A program made the position numbers and the translations under genes. A stretch of 64,000 bases of DNA from Bacteroidota bacterium (GTDB lineage Bacteria; Bacteroidota; Bacteroidia; Flavobacteriales_E; Vicingaceae), in NCBI GenBank assembly GCA_013112545.1, contig JABFGJ010000001.1:558001-622000 (forward strand), read 5' to 3'. Under the pieces are notes generated by a model, which was not told the origin of the DNA, did no database searches, and worked only from the letters and a program-made list of their open reading frames with translations. Below are positions 36,680 through 45,100 of the stretch, one piece after another. Within the stretch, counting starts at the first letter, position 1. Every line of letters begins with the position of its first letter.

Positions 36680-36767
36680 CAAGTTAAAAAAATTTTTGTT
36701 TCTCTATATAAAACACTTAGAAGGGTTACCTTTGAGTAGAATAATTTATAAACTTAAAATAAAAATT

Positions 36768-37373
36768 ATGGCTTTTGAATTACCAAAATTACCTTATGAA
36801 TACAAGGCTTTAGAACCACACATCGATGCTAAAACGATGGAAATTCATCACTCTAAACACCATGCTGGATATACGTCAAAACTTAATGATGCAATTGCAG
36901 GAACTAGTTTAGAAGGTAAAACAATTGAAGAAATACTTGCAAATATTTCTTCACAATCAGCTGGAGTTAGAAATAATGGGGGTGGTTTTTACAATCATTG
37001 TTTATTTTGGGAAGTAATGTCGCCAAATGGAGGTGGAAAACCAAGTGGTGAGTTAGCAGAAATGATTAATTCAGCCTTTGGCTCGTTTGAAGAATTTAAA
37101 ACCTTATTTAGCAATGCTGCTGCTACTCAATTTGGTTCAGGATGGGCATGGTTATGTCTAAAAGATGGCAAACTAGTTGTGTGCTCTACACCTAACCAAG
37201 ACAACCCATTAATGGATAACGTTGGTTGCAATGGAACGCCAATATTGGGGATTGATGTTTGGGAACATGCTTATTATTTAAATTATCAAAACCGAAGACC
37301 TGATTATATTGAAGCATTCTTTAATGTAGTAGATTGGAATAAAGTAGCTGAAAAGTTGAATAAAGCAAAATAA
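36768..37373 (+). CDS. Iron/manganese superoxide dismutase
   Basis: The enzyme disproportionates superoxide to oxygen and hydrogen peroxide. The 201 residues begin [16 protein letters not shown]. Metal ligands and signature residues are [18 protein letters not shown], and [20 protein letters not shown] chose the ATG giving MAFELP; a longer frame from 36672 would add 32 unlikely residues. Fe or Mn preference cannot be set by eye. A TACCTTTG box at 36727-36734 is a possible -7 element. Confidence 0.96.
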   Translation: MAFELPKLPYEYKALEPHIDAKTMEIHHSKHHAGYTSKLNDAIAGTSLEGKTIEEILANISSQSAGVRNNGGGFYNHCLFWEVMSPNGGGKPSGELAEMINSAFGSFEEFKTLFSNAAATQFGSGWAWLCLKDGKLVVCSTPNQDNPLMDNVGCNGTPILGIDVWEHAYYLNYQNRRPDYIEAFFNVVDWNKVAEKLNKAK

Positions 37374-37374
37374 A

Positions 37375-37758
37375 ATGCGCTTACTCTTTTTAGGGTTATT
37401 ACTGATATCTGCTTGTGTAGTTTATTCATCAAACTACCAAGCAGATATTTTTATTTTAGAAGATTCTTCTATCTTAATCGAAATGAATACTAATTCGTTT
37501 CAAGATACTGACAATACAACTTTTATTCCCAAACATAGAAAACTAAAAGCAGTTTTATTAGCTGTTTTTTTGGGACATTTTGGTGTCCATAGAATTTATT
37601 TAGGCACTAGTCCAAATGTTCCAATAGTTTACTCCCTCACCTTAGGTGGAGGGCTTGGTTTGCTTCCACTAATAGATGTATATGCAATTTTAAAATCAAA
37701 AAACCTGAATGAGTTTAAAGATTCTCAACAGGTTTTTATGTGGACTACTCCACGGTAA
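37375..37758 (+). CDS. TM2-domain protein with N-terminal export signal
   Basis: The 127-residue protein has a signal-like N-terminus (LFLGLLLISACVVY, whose ISAC could be a lipobox). A linker follows, then a TM2 domain at about 57-110: KLKAVLLAVFLGHFGVHRIYLG, then GGLGLLPLIDVYAI. TM2 proteins are small membrane proteins of unclear role. It begins one base after the superoxide dismutase stop and overlaps the 3' end of glmS by 14 bases. Confidence 0.82.
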   Translation: MRLLFLGLLLISACVVYSSNYQADIFILEDSSILIEMNTNSFQDTDNTTFIPKHRKLKAVLLAVFLGHFGVHRIYLGTSPNVPIVYSLTLGGGLGLLPLIDVYAILKSKNLNEFKDSQQVFMWTTPR

Positions 37759-39583
37759 CAGATTTTGCTAAATTTCTAGGTTGGTCAACATTACAGCCTC
37801 TCATTACGGCAATATGATATGAAAGCAATTGCAATGGAATCACAGTCAATAGAGGGTCTAAGAACTCATCAACCAAAGGTATTTCTATTGTAAATTGAGA
37901 CATCTCTTTAACCTCTACATCTCCTTCAGTTACAATTGCAATGATGTTCCCATTTCTAGCTTTTATCTCTTGAATATTGCTAACTACCTTTGGGTAATTA
38001 CTAACCTTTGTAGCTATAACCACTACAGGCATGTTTTCATCAATTAAAGCAATTGGTCCATGTTTCATTTCAGCAGCAGGGTAACCTTCGGCGTGGATAT
38101 AAGAGATTTCTTTCAGCTTAAGAGCCCCTTCTAAGGCCACAGGAAAATTGTATCCTCGGCCTAAATATAAAAAGTTTGAAACATCTTTATATAAGTCGGC
38201 AATGTATTTTATTTGATCGTTTGTTTTTAAAACTTTCTCAACCATTTCTGGAATACATTTCAATTGACTAACAAGTGCATGATACCTTGTTTTACTGATT
38301 GTGCCTTTTTTATTAGCTAAGGATAAAGCCATTAAAGCTAAAATTGTTATTTGAGCAGTAAATGCTTTAGTAGAGGCAACCCCTATTTCTGGCCCGGCAT
38401 GTGTATAAGACCCAGCATCGGTTGCTCTAGAAATGGATGAACCAACTACATTACATATTCCATAAATCGTTGCTCCTTTTTCTTTGGCAAGCTCTAAAGC
38501 CGCTAAAGTGTCTGCGGTTTCTCCTGATTGACTTATCGCTATTACGATATCTCTTTCGTCGATAATGGGGTTTCTATATCTAAATTCAGAAGCATATTCT
38601 ACTTCAACTGGAATTCGAGCTAAATCCTCAAACATATATTCAGCAACTAATGCAGAATGCCAAGAAGTACCACAGGCAACAAAGATAATTCGATTTGCAT
38701 TTAGAAATTTTGATTCAAACTCCTCAATACCACCCATAGTAACAATGCCAGATTCTAAGTTTAACCTACCAAGCATACTATTTCTAATAGACTGTGGTTG
38801 TTCATAAATCTCTTTTAGCATAAAGTGCTCATAACCGCCTTTTTCAATGGCCTCAAGGTTCATCTCTAATTGGTGTAAATAGGGTGTAACCGCTTGATTT
38901 TTAATGTTGGTTATTTTTATTTCTTTACCTTTTTCTATAATAGCTACCTCTTCATCTTCAAGGTAAATTACATTTTTAGTGTATTCTATGATTGGAGTAG
39001 CATCAGACGCTATAAAATATTCGTTATTCCCTACACCAATTACTAAAGGGCTACTTTTTCTGGCAGCAACCAAAACGTCTGGGTTTGTTTTGTCTAAAAT
39101 TACTATCGCATACGCCCCAACAACCTCACGAAGTGCTATCCTAACGGCAGTGTCTAAGCTAACCTTTTCATTTGTTCTAATGTCTTCAATTAAATGGATT
39201 AGAACTTCAGTATCAGTTTCACTTTTAAAGGTATGCCCACGTTTAGTTAATTCTTTTTTTAAGGAGTCATAATTCTCAATTATACCATTGTGAATGATAG
39301 CTAATTCACTATCCCCGCTTAAGTGTGGATGAGCATTCTCATCGTTTGGAGCCCCGTGGGTAGCCCAGCGAGTGTGTCCAATTCCAATGGTTGAATTCAA
39401 ATCTTGATTCTCTGCATAAGCTTCAAGCACACTTACTTTCCCAGCTTTTTTATAAAGGTTTATTTGATCACCTAGTAGTGCAATTCCAGCACTGTCATAA
39501 CCTCTATATTCTAGTCTTTTAAGACCCTTTAAGATAATAGGATATGCTTGTTTTTCGCCTATATATGCAACTATTCCACACAT
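37745..39583 (-). CDS. glmS: Glutamine--fructose-6-phosphate aminotransferase (isomerizing)
   Basis: The enzyme makes glucosamine-6-phosphate for peptidoglycan and lipid A sugars. The 612 residues include the N-terminal glutaminase with catalytic Cys2 (MCGIVAYIG) and GHTRWATHG, and two SIS sugar-isomerase domains with FVACGTSWHSALV, ISQSGETADT and the C-terminal PRNLAKSVTVE. It starts two bases after the DUF4270 gene, so it is the last gene of a three-gene operon. I saw no ribozyme-like leader. Confidence 0.97.
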   Translation of the reverse strand: MCGIVAYIGEKQAYPIILKGLKRLEYRGYDSAGIALLGDQINLYKKAGKVSVLEAYAENQDLNSTIGIGHTRWATHGAPNDENAHPHLSGDSELAIIHNGIIENYDSLKKELTKRGHTFKSETDTEVLIHLIEDIRTNEKVSLDTAVRIALREVVGAYAIVILDKTNPDVLVAARKSSPLVIGVGNNEYFIASDATPIIEYTKNVIYLEDEEVAIIEKGKEIKITNIKNQAVTPYLHQLEMNLEAIEKGGYEHFMLKEIYEQPQSIRNSMLGRLNLESGIVTMGGIEEFESKFLNANRIIFVACGTSWHSALVAEYMFEDLARIPVEVEYASEFRYRNPIIDERDIVIAISQSGETADTLAALELAKEKGATIYGICNVVGSSISRATDAGSYTHAGPEIGVASTKAFTAQITILALMALSLANKKGTISKTRYHALVSQLKCIPEMVEKVLKTNDQIKYIADLYKDVSNFLYLGRGYNFPVALEGALKLKEISYIHAEGYPAAEMKHGPIALIDENMPVVVIATKVSNYPKVVSNIQEIKARNGNIIAIVTEGDVEVKEMSQFTIEIPLVDEFLDPLLTVIPLQLLSYHIAVMRGCNVDQPRNLAKSVTVE

Positions 39584-39585
39584 AA

Positions 39586-40938
39586 TTAATTCGTTTTAGA
39601 ATAATATAAATTTAGTTTTAAATTGTTAATTGGGTTGGTTGGGCCGTAAATTGCCGCCCGATTGGCTTTTACTGCACTTCCAGATACAAGTAGTATAAGG
39701 CCATTTGTGTTTTGAGATCCGTTTATTAAGCCTTGTATATAACGAGTAATGTTGAACTTATAAGAATTACTTGCTGCATCAAATTGTCCGCCGAAGTAGC
39801 CCGAGCCTTCAAAGAAATCGGGAATGAATTGTAAAACGCCAGATTCGTCTTTAGATGCCAAGATTAAACTTTGAGCAAAACCAAACTCAGAATAACTCCC
39901 AGTAGCCACTGGGATAAATAGCTCTGCTTTATTAATAACAGATTGCTTGTCTTTAAATGTGTTTTTGATGGTTGGAAAAGTGATTTTTGTTTGCACGCCA
40001 GCCATAGCTAAAGTGTATGTAAATGAAGAATCAGTATGTTGTAATGCTTTCTCAACTTCTGAATTGGTATAGTTGTGACTAAAGGTATTAAACCTAGCAC
40101 TAGAAGAGTTTATTGGAAAATCTATTGATTTACTAACACTTGCCGATTGACTTGTTGCTGTATAATAAATAGTCATTTTAGTATTGCTAGAAGTAAGTGC
40201 AAAATATAAAATAGCTTTTTCGTTATTTGAAATTCCACTTGTATCTCTGGGTCTTATTTTTAAACCATTTAGGAGTTTAACAAAGTTCTCACTATTAGCT
40301 ACAGCACTTTTCCCAGATTCTGCTAAAATCTCATCACCTAACGAATTGTCTAGTTTTATTCTAAGCTGAGGGTCTAAGTTTATTTGATTTGTACCTCCAA
40401 CTCCATTCGGAACGGTGATTCGAACAGTTGAATCAAAGTTTGGAATAAATGTTTTACTCCCTAAAATGGATGGAATAGTTTGTACATTGGTGTTAGAATA
40501 ATAACTTGTAGAATTATCTAGCAGTTCATTAATTCGATAGACATCTATAGTTTGAGAAATGTTTTTATCTCCATAATAGCCATTATATTCTAAACTTAAA
40601 ATAACTGAGTCAGTAGTTAGGGTTTCACTTGAAGTGCCGAAAACTAATGAGTTTGAAGGTAATAAAGCTTGAACATGAGTAGAAGCAACGGTAATACCAA
40701 AAACAGAATCTCTAAACACCCCAGCTAAGCCGGTAGAGATTTTATCAGCTAAAATTGTATCGCCAATTTCAGTAATTGCAACTATTTTAGTTGTATCAGT
40801 AAAAGTGGCACTAGAAAAGTCTTCAGCAAATTCTGGGTTTAAAACACCTTCCTTTTTACAAGATTGAAATAACAGTAAAAAAGAAGCGGAAAGGAGTAAA
40901 ACTTTCCGCAATCGTTTTGAAAAATTTATTTTTATCAT
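39586..40938 (-). CDS. DUF4270 family lipoprotein
   Basis: The 450-residue protein has a lipoprotein signal (LLLFQSCKKEG, cysteine near residue 27) and a long beta-rich chain. Conserved parts include DSVILSLEYNGYYGD and the C-terminal ITRYIQGLINGSQNTNGLIL. DUF4270 proteins are outer-membrane-associated lipoproteins of Bacteroidota with no firmly known role. It lies between the glycogen-synthase-like gene and glmS, 3 and 2 bases apart. Confidence 0.85.
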   Translation of the reverse strand: MIKINFSKRLRKVLLLSASFLLLFQSCKKEGVLNPEFAEDFSSATFTDTTKIVAITEIGDTILADKISTGLAGVFRDSVFGITVASTHVQALLPSNSLVFGTSSETLTTDSVILSLEYNGYYGDKNISQTIDVYRINELLDNSTSYYSNTNVQTIPSILGSKTFIPNFDSTVRITVPNGVGGTNQINLDPQLRIKLDNSLGDEILAESGKSAVANSENFVKLLNGLKIRPRDTSGISNNEKAILYFALTSSNTKMTIYYTATSQSASVSKSIDFPINSSSARFNTFSHNYTNSEVEKALQHTDSSFTYTLAMAGVQTKITFPTIKNTFKDKQSVINKAELFIPVATGSYSEFGFAQSLILASKDESGVLQFIPDFFEGSGYFGGQFDAASNSYKFNITRYIQGLINGSQNTNGLILLVSGSAVKANRAAIYGPTNPINNLKLNLYYSKTN

Positions 40939-40941
40939 AAG

Positions 40942-41754
40942 TTAATCAGCAAGTACTTCTTGTTCTAACAATATTTCATCGTAAAAATTGCTATAAGCAT
41001 CAATATAATCTGTTCCTTGAAACTCTAGTACGGGGACAGAAAGATTTTCAGCAAAAGCACTTGATTTTTCAGAACCAATAATAACTCCATCAGACCATTT
41101 TGCAGCTGCTAAACACAAATTATTGTGAGTTGGGTCAATATAACTATGAATATCTTCTTCTGTAACACCATCCATTAGCGCTTTTTGAGCAAAGTTTTTG
41201 TCTAAACTACCTTTAAAACAATCATTGTAGATAGAGGTGATAACTTTAGATTTTTCAAATAAAGGTTCATTTTTATAAGAGGTTTTTAAGTATAGTGGAA
41301 TTAAGCTTGTCATCCAACCATGGCAGTGAATTAAGTCAGGAGCCCAGCCTAGTTTTTTTACTGTTTCAAGGACTCCACGGCAAAAGAAAATTGCTCTTTC
41401 ATCATTATCGCTAAAGAAATTTCCTTCTTTATCTTTCAAAACCGCTTTTCTTTGAAAATAATCTTCATTGTCAATAAAATAAACTTGCATTCTAGCTGGT
41501 TGAATCGAGGCAACTTTAATAATTAAGGGATGATCATTGTCGTTGATAATTAAGTTCATTCCAGAAAGACGAATTACTTCGTGAAGCTGATTTCTTCTTT
41601 CGTTAATACAGCCAAATTTTGGCATAAAAGTCCGTATTTCACGGCCTTTTTCTTGAGCGCCTTGGGGAAGATGGCGACCAACATTTGCGATTTCTGATAC
41701 GGGAAGATAAGGAGTTATTTCTTGAGAAATGTAGAGAATTCTTTTTTTACTCAT
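40942..41754 (-). CDS. Short glycogen/starch synthase-like protein (GT5 N-terminal domain only)
   Basis: This 270-residue protein matches the N-terminal Rossmann half of glycogen/starch synthases: RILYISQEITPYLPVSEIANVGRHLPQ, then PDLIHCHGWMTSLIPLYLK. Full GT5 enzymes are about 480 residues, so the C-terminal nucleotide-sugar half is missing. The K-x-G-G-like ADP-glucose loop is not evident here. It may therefore be a binding or regulatory form instead of a full synthase. I chose the ATG giving MSKKRI; 11 extra codons upstream are possible. It is divergent from panC. Confidence 0.83.
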   Translation of the reverse strand: MSKKRILYISQEITPYLPVSEIANVGRHLPQGAQEKGREIRTFMPKFGCINERRNQLHEVIRLSGMNLIINDNDHPLIIKVASIQPARMQVYFIDNEDYFQRKAVLKDKEGNFFSDNDERAIFFCRGVLETVKKLGWAPDLIHCHGWMTSLIPLYLKTSYKNEPLFEKSKVITSIYNDCFKGSLDKNFAQKALMDGVTEEDIHSYIDPTHNNLCLAAAKWSDGVIIGSEKSSAFAENLSVPVLEFQGTDYIDAYSNFYDEILLEQEVLAD

Positions 41755-41784
41755 AAGAGGATAAAGATTAGTGTGTAAGCCACA

Positions 41785-41815
41785 CAAAATTAAGGATTTT
41801 TTGGCAAGTTTGCAA
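41785..41815 (-). promoter_or_regulatory. Candidate promoter of the glycogen-synthase-like/DUF4270/glmS operon
   Basis: On the minus strand TAATTTTG (41785-41792) fits the -7 box, with a TTG (41813-41815) about 20 bases upstream as a partial -33 box. It lies 30 bases before the ATG. Confidence 0.5.
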
Positions 41816-41844
41816 TGAATTCAATTGTCAAAGCCACTCTATGC

Positions 41845-41873
41845 TTGAATTCCATCTACAAGTATTACTTTTG
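41845..41873 (+). promoter_or_regulatory. Candidate panC promoter
   Basis: TACTTTTG (41866-41873) fits the -7 box. A TTG at 41845-41847 sits 18 bases upstream as a partial -33 box. The ATG is 17 bases downstream. Confidence 0.5.
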
Positions 41874-41890
41874 AATTCGAATTTTGATAT

Positions 41891-42730
41891 ATGATTGAAT
41901 TTATTTCTCAAAAAACCCTCAGTGATTTTTTACACAAAAAAAGAAAAACCGGCAAAACGATTGGGTTTGTTCCAACAATGGGAGCGCTTCATGATGGACA
42001 TTTTTCTTTGATAGAAAAAAGCAAGTTAGAGAATGATATTGTCGTATGTTCGATTTATATAAATGATTTACAATTTAACCAGCAAGAAGATTTTATCAAT
42101 TACCCTAAAACGTTAAAGGAGGATAAATTAGGTTTAAATAAAGTGGGCTGTGATGTCTTGTATCTCCCATTAAAGGAAGAGTTATTCCCAAGTCAGCACC
42201 AATTGAATTATCAAATTGGACGATTAGGAGAGGTAATGGAAGGACAGTTTAGACCAGGGCACTTTCAAGGAATGTTGGCCGTTGTTGAACGATTTTTAAC
42301 CTTAATAAAACCAGATAAAGCTTATTTCGGAGAAAAAGATTATCAACAATTAGCTTTGATAAGGTGGTTGGCCAATGAAAAAAGATTAAAAACAACTATT
42401 GTTGGAATTGCAACTAAAAGAAATGCTCAAGGCCTAGCCATGAGCTCAAGAAATGCAAGATTAAACGAGGAAGAAAAGGTTTTAGCAACTATGATTTACG
42501 AAACACTTTTATTTTGTAAGCTTAATTATAAACAGCTTAAACCTGAAGAACTAATTACAGAAGCAAAGCGAAAATTAAGGCATGCTTTTGAAGTAGAATA
42601 CATTTCCATTGCAGATGAAAAAACATTAAATCCAATTTTTGATTGGTCAGAATCAGACAAGCCAAGAGTTTTTATTGCCGCATACATTTCTGGTGTTAGA
42701 TTAATAGACAATCTATCCTTAATTGATTAA
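41891..42730 (+). CDS. panC: Pantothenate synthetase (pantoate--beta-alanine ligase)
   Basis: The enzyme joins pantoate and beta-alanine using ATP, a step to coenzyme A. The 279 residues show FVPTMGALHDGHFSLI with the HDGH nucleotide-binding motif, GQFRPGHFQGMLAVV, YFGEKDYQQL and the KMSKS-like MSSRNARL. In many relatives panD lies next to panC; here the next gene is a membrane protein and panD is not in the window. Confidence 0.97.
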   Translation: MIEFISQKTLSDFLHKKRKTGKTIGFVPTMGALHDGHFSLIEKSKLENDIVVCSIYINDLQFNQQEDFINYPKTLKEDKLGLNKVGCDVLYLPLKEELFPSQHQLNYQIGRLGEVMEGQFRPGHFQGMLAVVERFLTLIKPDKAYFGEKDYQQLALIRWLANEKRLKTTIVGIATKRNAQGLAMSSRNARLNEEEKVLATMIYETLLFCKLNYKQLKPEELITEAKRKLRHAFEVEYISIADEKTLNPIFDWSESDKPRVFIAAYISGVRLIDNLSLID

Positions 42731-42754
42731 TTTTCGCATTTAATAAACAACTTA

Positions 42755-43753
42755 ATGAAATCCATTTTTTCGATTCTAAAGGTTCTATTGCCCCTAGCAT
42801 TTGGGGTATTTTTAATTTGGTATGTATTTAAAGACTTAACAGTACAAGAAAAGGATGACTTGTATTTTTCTTTTTCTCATGCTAATTATTTTTGGATTTC
42901 TATTTCTGTTTTGTTTGGAATATTAAGTCATGTAAGCAGAGCATTTCGATGGAAGTATAGCATAGAGCCATTAGGTAAAACCCCGAAATTCTTAAATAGT
43001 TTTTTTACGGTTATGATAGGCTATGTTGCCAATTTAGCTTTGCCAAGATTAGGTGAAGTTACGCGCCCTGGATTGCTTGCAAAATATGAAGATTTGCCCT
43101 TTCAGAAACTTTTTGGAACAATTGTCGCTGAACGAGTAGCTGATTTATTGGTTTTATCTTTAATCATGGCTTCAATCGTGTTTATTGAGTTTGATATGAT
43201 ACGGGATATGCTAACCAACTATTTGAACACTGGCTCGGGTAACATTTCAACTGGAAAGATTGTGAGTTTATTGATTATTGCTTTAATAGGCATTTCTGCA
43301 TTTTTGTTTTTAATGAAGTCAAAATCTCAAAATACATTATTGGTAAAGATAAGAGAGTTTATAAGAGGGATTTTAGAGGGTGTGCAATCAATCATGAAGA
43401 TGGAAAAGAAACTATACTTCTTATTGCATACTGTTTTTATATGGGTAATGTATATTGGAATGTTTTGGCTATGCTTTTATAGTATAGAAGAAACATCAAC
43501 AGCATCTTTTGGAGCTATTTTAGCATCTTTTGTTATGGGAAGTTTAGCTATTGTGTTTGTTCAGGGAGGCTTAGGTGTTTTTCCGATTGCAATCATGGAA
43601 ACACTCATGCTTTATGGCTTTTCTAAAACATCTGCATTGGCTTTAGGTTGGATTTTATGGACATCACAAACTCTAATGGTTATTGTATTAGGAGTAATAA
43701 GCCTCATGCTAATTCGAATTTATAATAAAAAAAGAAACCATGCAGTCTCTTGA
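42755..43753 (+). CDS. Lysylphosphatidylglycerol synthase-like/flippase-like integral membrane protein
   Basis: The 332-residue protein has about eight hydrophobic segments and belongs to the UPF0104/LPG-synthase transmembrane group: HVSRAFRWKYSIEPLG, GYVANLALPRLGEVTRPGLLAKYE, then FVQGGLGVFPIAIME. It lacks the soluble transferase domain of MprF, so it may be a lipid flippase or a membrane protein of unknown role. It overlaps the heptose adenylyltransferase gene by 14 bases, which hints at envelope lipid or LPS work. Confidence 0.85.
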   Translation: MKSIFSILKVLLPLAFGVFLIWYVFKDLTVQEKDDLYFSFSHANYFWISISVLFGILSHVSRAFRWKYSIEPLGKTPKFLNSFFTVMIGYVANLALPRLGEVTRPGLLAKYEDLPFQKLFGTIVAERVADLLVLSLIMASIVFIEFDMIRDMLTNYLNTGSGNISTGKIVSLLIIALIGISAFLFLMKSKSQNTLLVKIREFIRGILEGVQSIMKMEKKLYFLLHTVFIWVMYIGMFWLCFYSIEETSTASFGAILASFVMGSLAIVFVQGGLGVFPIAIMETLMLYGFSKTSALALGWILWTSQTLMVIVLGVISLMLIRIYNKKRNHAVS

Positions 43754-44234
43754 AGTAATCGGAAATAAAATCAAGAATAAGGATGAACTTGCTTTAATTT
43801 TAAATCGATGGAGGTTTAAAGATGAAAAAGTTGTATTTACAAATGGATGTTTTGATATTTTACACTTAGGGCACATAGACTATTTGTCAAAAGCAGCCGA
43901 CCTGGGAACTAAATTAATAGTAGGGCTGAATTCTGACGCTTCAGTAAAAACATTAAATAAAGGAGTAAATAGGCCATTGCAAGACGAAAAATCAAGAGCT
44001 TACATTATATCGGCGCTTCAGTTCGTCGATTTAGTAGTTATTTTTAATGAATCTACTCCTTATGAATTAATTAAGCTTGTACAACCTGATGTTTTGGTCA
44101 AAGGGAGTGATTATAAAATAGAGCAAATAGTGGGCTATGATATACTTGAGGCCAAAGGAGGAGAGGTTAGAACAATTGACTTTTTAGAAGGGTTTTCTAC
44201 AAGCAGTATCGTACAAAAAGCACAACAACAATGA
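43740..44234 (+). CDS. rfaE2: D-glycero-beta-D-manno-heptose 1-phosphate adenylyltransferase
   Basis: This 164-residue nucleotidyltransferase corresponds to the C-terminal half of HldE and adds AMP to heptose-1-phosphate for LPS or glycan heptose. Motifs are FTNGCFDILHLGHIDYL (HxGH), VGLNSDASV, KGVNRPLQDEKSRAYII and the LEGFSTSSIVQKAQ end. The kinase half is not in the window. Its stop overlaps the TPR gene start. Confidence 0.93.
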   Translation: MQSLEVIGNKIKNKDELALILNRWRFKDEKVVFTNGCFDILHLGHIDYLSKAADLGTKLIVGLNSDASVKTLNKGVNRPLQDEKSRAYIISALQFVDLVVIFNESTPYELIKLVQPDVLVKGSDYKIEQIVGYDILEAKGGEVRTIDFLEGFSTSSIVQKAQQQ

Positions 44235-45091
44235 AAAGAATATTAATATTTTACTTTACTTTTTTTATCTCAATCATTACTATAGCTCAAGATTCATTGG
44301 GCTATTATAAAACAATTGCAAAAGAGAAATACCTCGCTGAGAATTATGTTGAAGCCATGCAATCTTATAAAAAAGCAGTTACTATAGATGCTAATGACTA
44401 TGAAGCACAAATGGGTTTGGCAGATTGTAAGCACAAATTAGACTTATTTAAACCAGCTATAGAAAATTACAATATCGCAGAGGCAATTAATGATAAAGAT
44501 GCAAAGTTGTTTTTTAACAGGGGAGCAGCTTTAATATTTATTGAAGAATATAAAAAAGCCATTAAAGATTTAAATAAATGTTTGGAAATAGATTCAGAAT
44601 TTAATGATGCATATTATTATTTGGGATATGCTAGTGCATCTTTAAATCGGTATAACGAAGCAATAAAGTACTACACAAAGGCCATATCTTTTAATCCTGA
44701 TTATGCTGCAGCATACTACAACAGAGGAGCTGCGAAAGCTGAATTGAAAAAGTATGAAGAAGGGATGTCAGACTTTGAAATTGCTCTAAAAAAAGACCCT
44801 CAACTAGAGAATGGGAAGATAAACCTAGCGCTTACTAAGCTAGGTATGAAAAAGTACAATGAAGCTATTTCTGCTTTAACAGAAATAATCGATGAGAAAG
44901 GAGAAAACCTAGCCAAAGCGTTTTATTATCGAGCAGAAGCAAATTATGAAATAAAGAAGAAAGATTTGGCTTGTGAAGATTGGGTTAAAGCAGCTAAGCT
45001 TGGTCATCAACAAGCTGGTGAAAACGCAAACACTTTTTGTGGGTCTAATTTGAATAACAAAGGCAAACGAGCTATCGAAATCGTTTTTTAA
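44231..45091 (+). CDS. Secreted tetratricopeptide repeat protein
   Basis: The 286-residue protein has a signal peptide (ILIFYFTFFISIITIAQ) and six or more TPR units, such as AMQSYKKAVTIDANDYEAQMGLADC and AIKYYTKAISFNPDYAAAYYNRGAA. The C-terminal part (KDLACEDWVKAAKLGHQQAGE) resembles Sel1/TPR ends common in Bacteroidota. It probably scaffolds a periplasmic or outer-membrane complex; the partner is unknown. It overlaps rfaE2 by four bases. Confidence 0.88.
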   Translation: MKRILIFYFTFFISIITIAQDSLGYYKTIAKEKYLAENYVEAMQSYKKAVTIDANDYEAQMGLADCKHKLDLFKPAIENYNIAEAINDKDAKLFFNRGAALIFIEEYKKAIKDLNKCLEIDSEFNDAYYYLGYASASLNRYNEAIKYYTKAISFNPDYAAAYYNRGAAKAELKKYEEGMSDFEIALKKDPQLENGKINLALTKLGMKKYNEAISALTEIIDEKGENLAKAFYYRAEANYEIKKKDLACEDWVKAAKLGHQQAGENANTFCGSNLNNKGKRAIEIVF

Positions 45092-45100
45092 CCTAATAAA

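Noticed and set aside
36672-36767. Longer N-terminus for superoxide dismutase
   Set aside because: The family starts at the MAFELP methionine, and the extra region holds a promoter-like box instead.
37699-37737. Hairpin AAAAACCTG/CAGGTTTTT near the end of the TM2 gene as a terminator
   Set aside because: The loop is 21 bases and the stem lies fully inside the coding region, so support is too weak for a feature.
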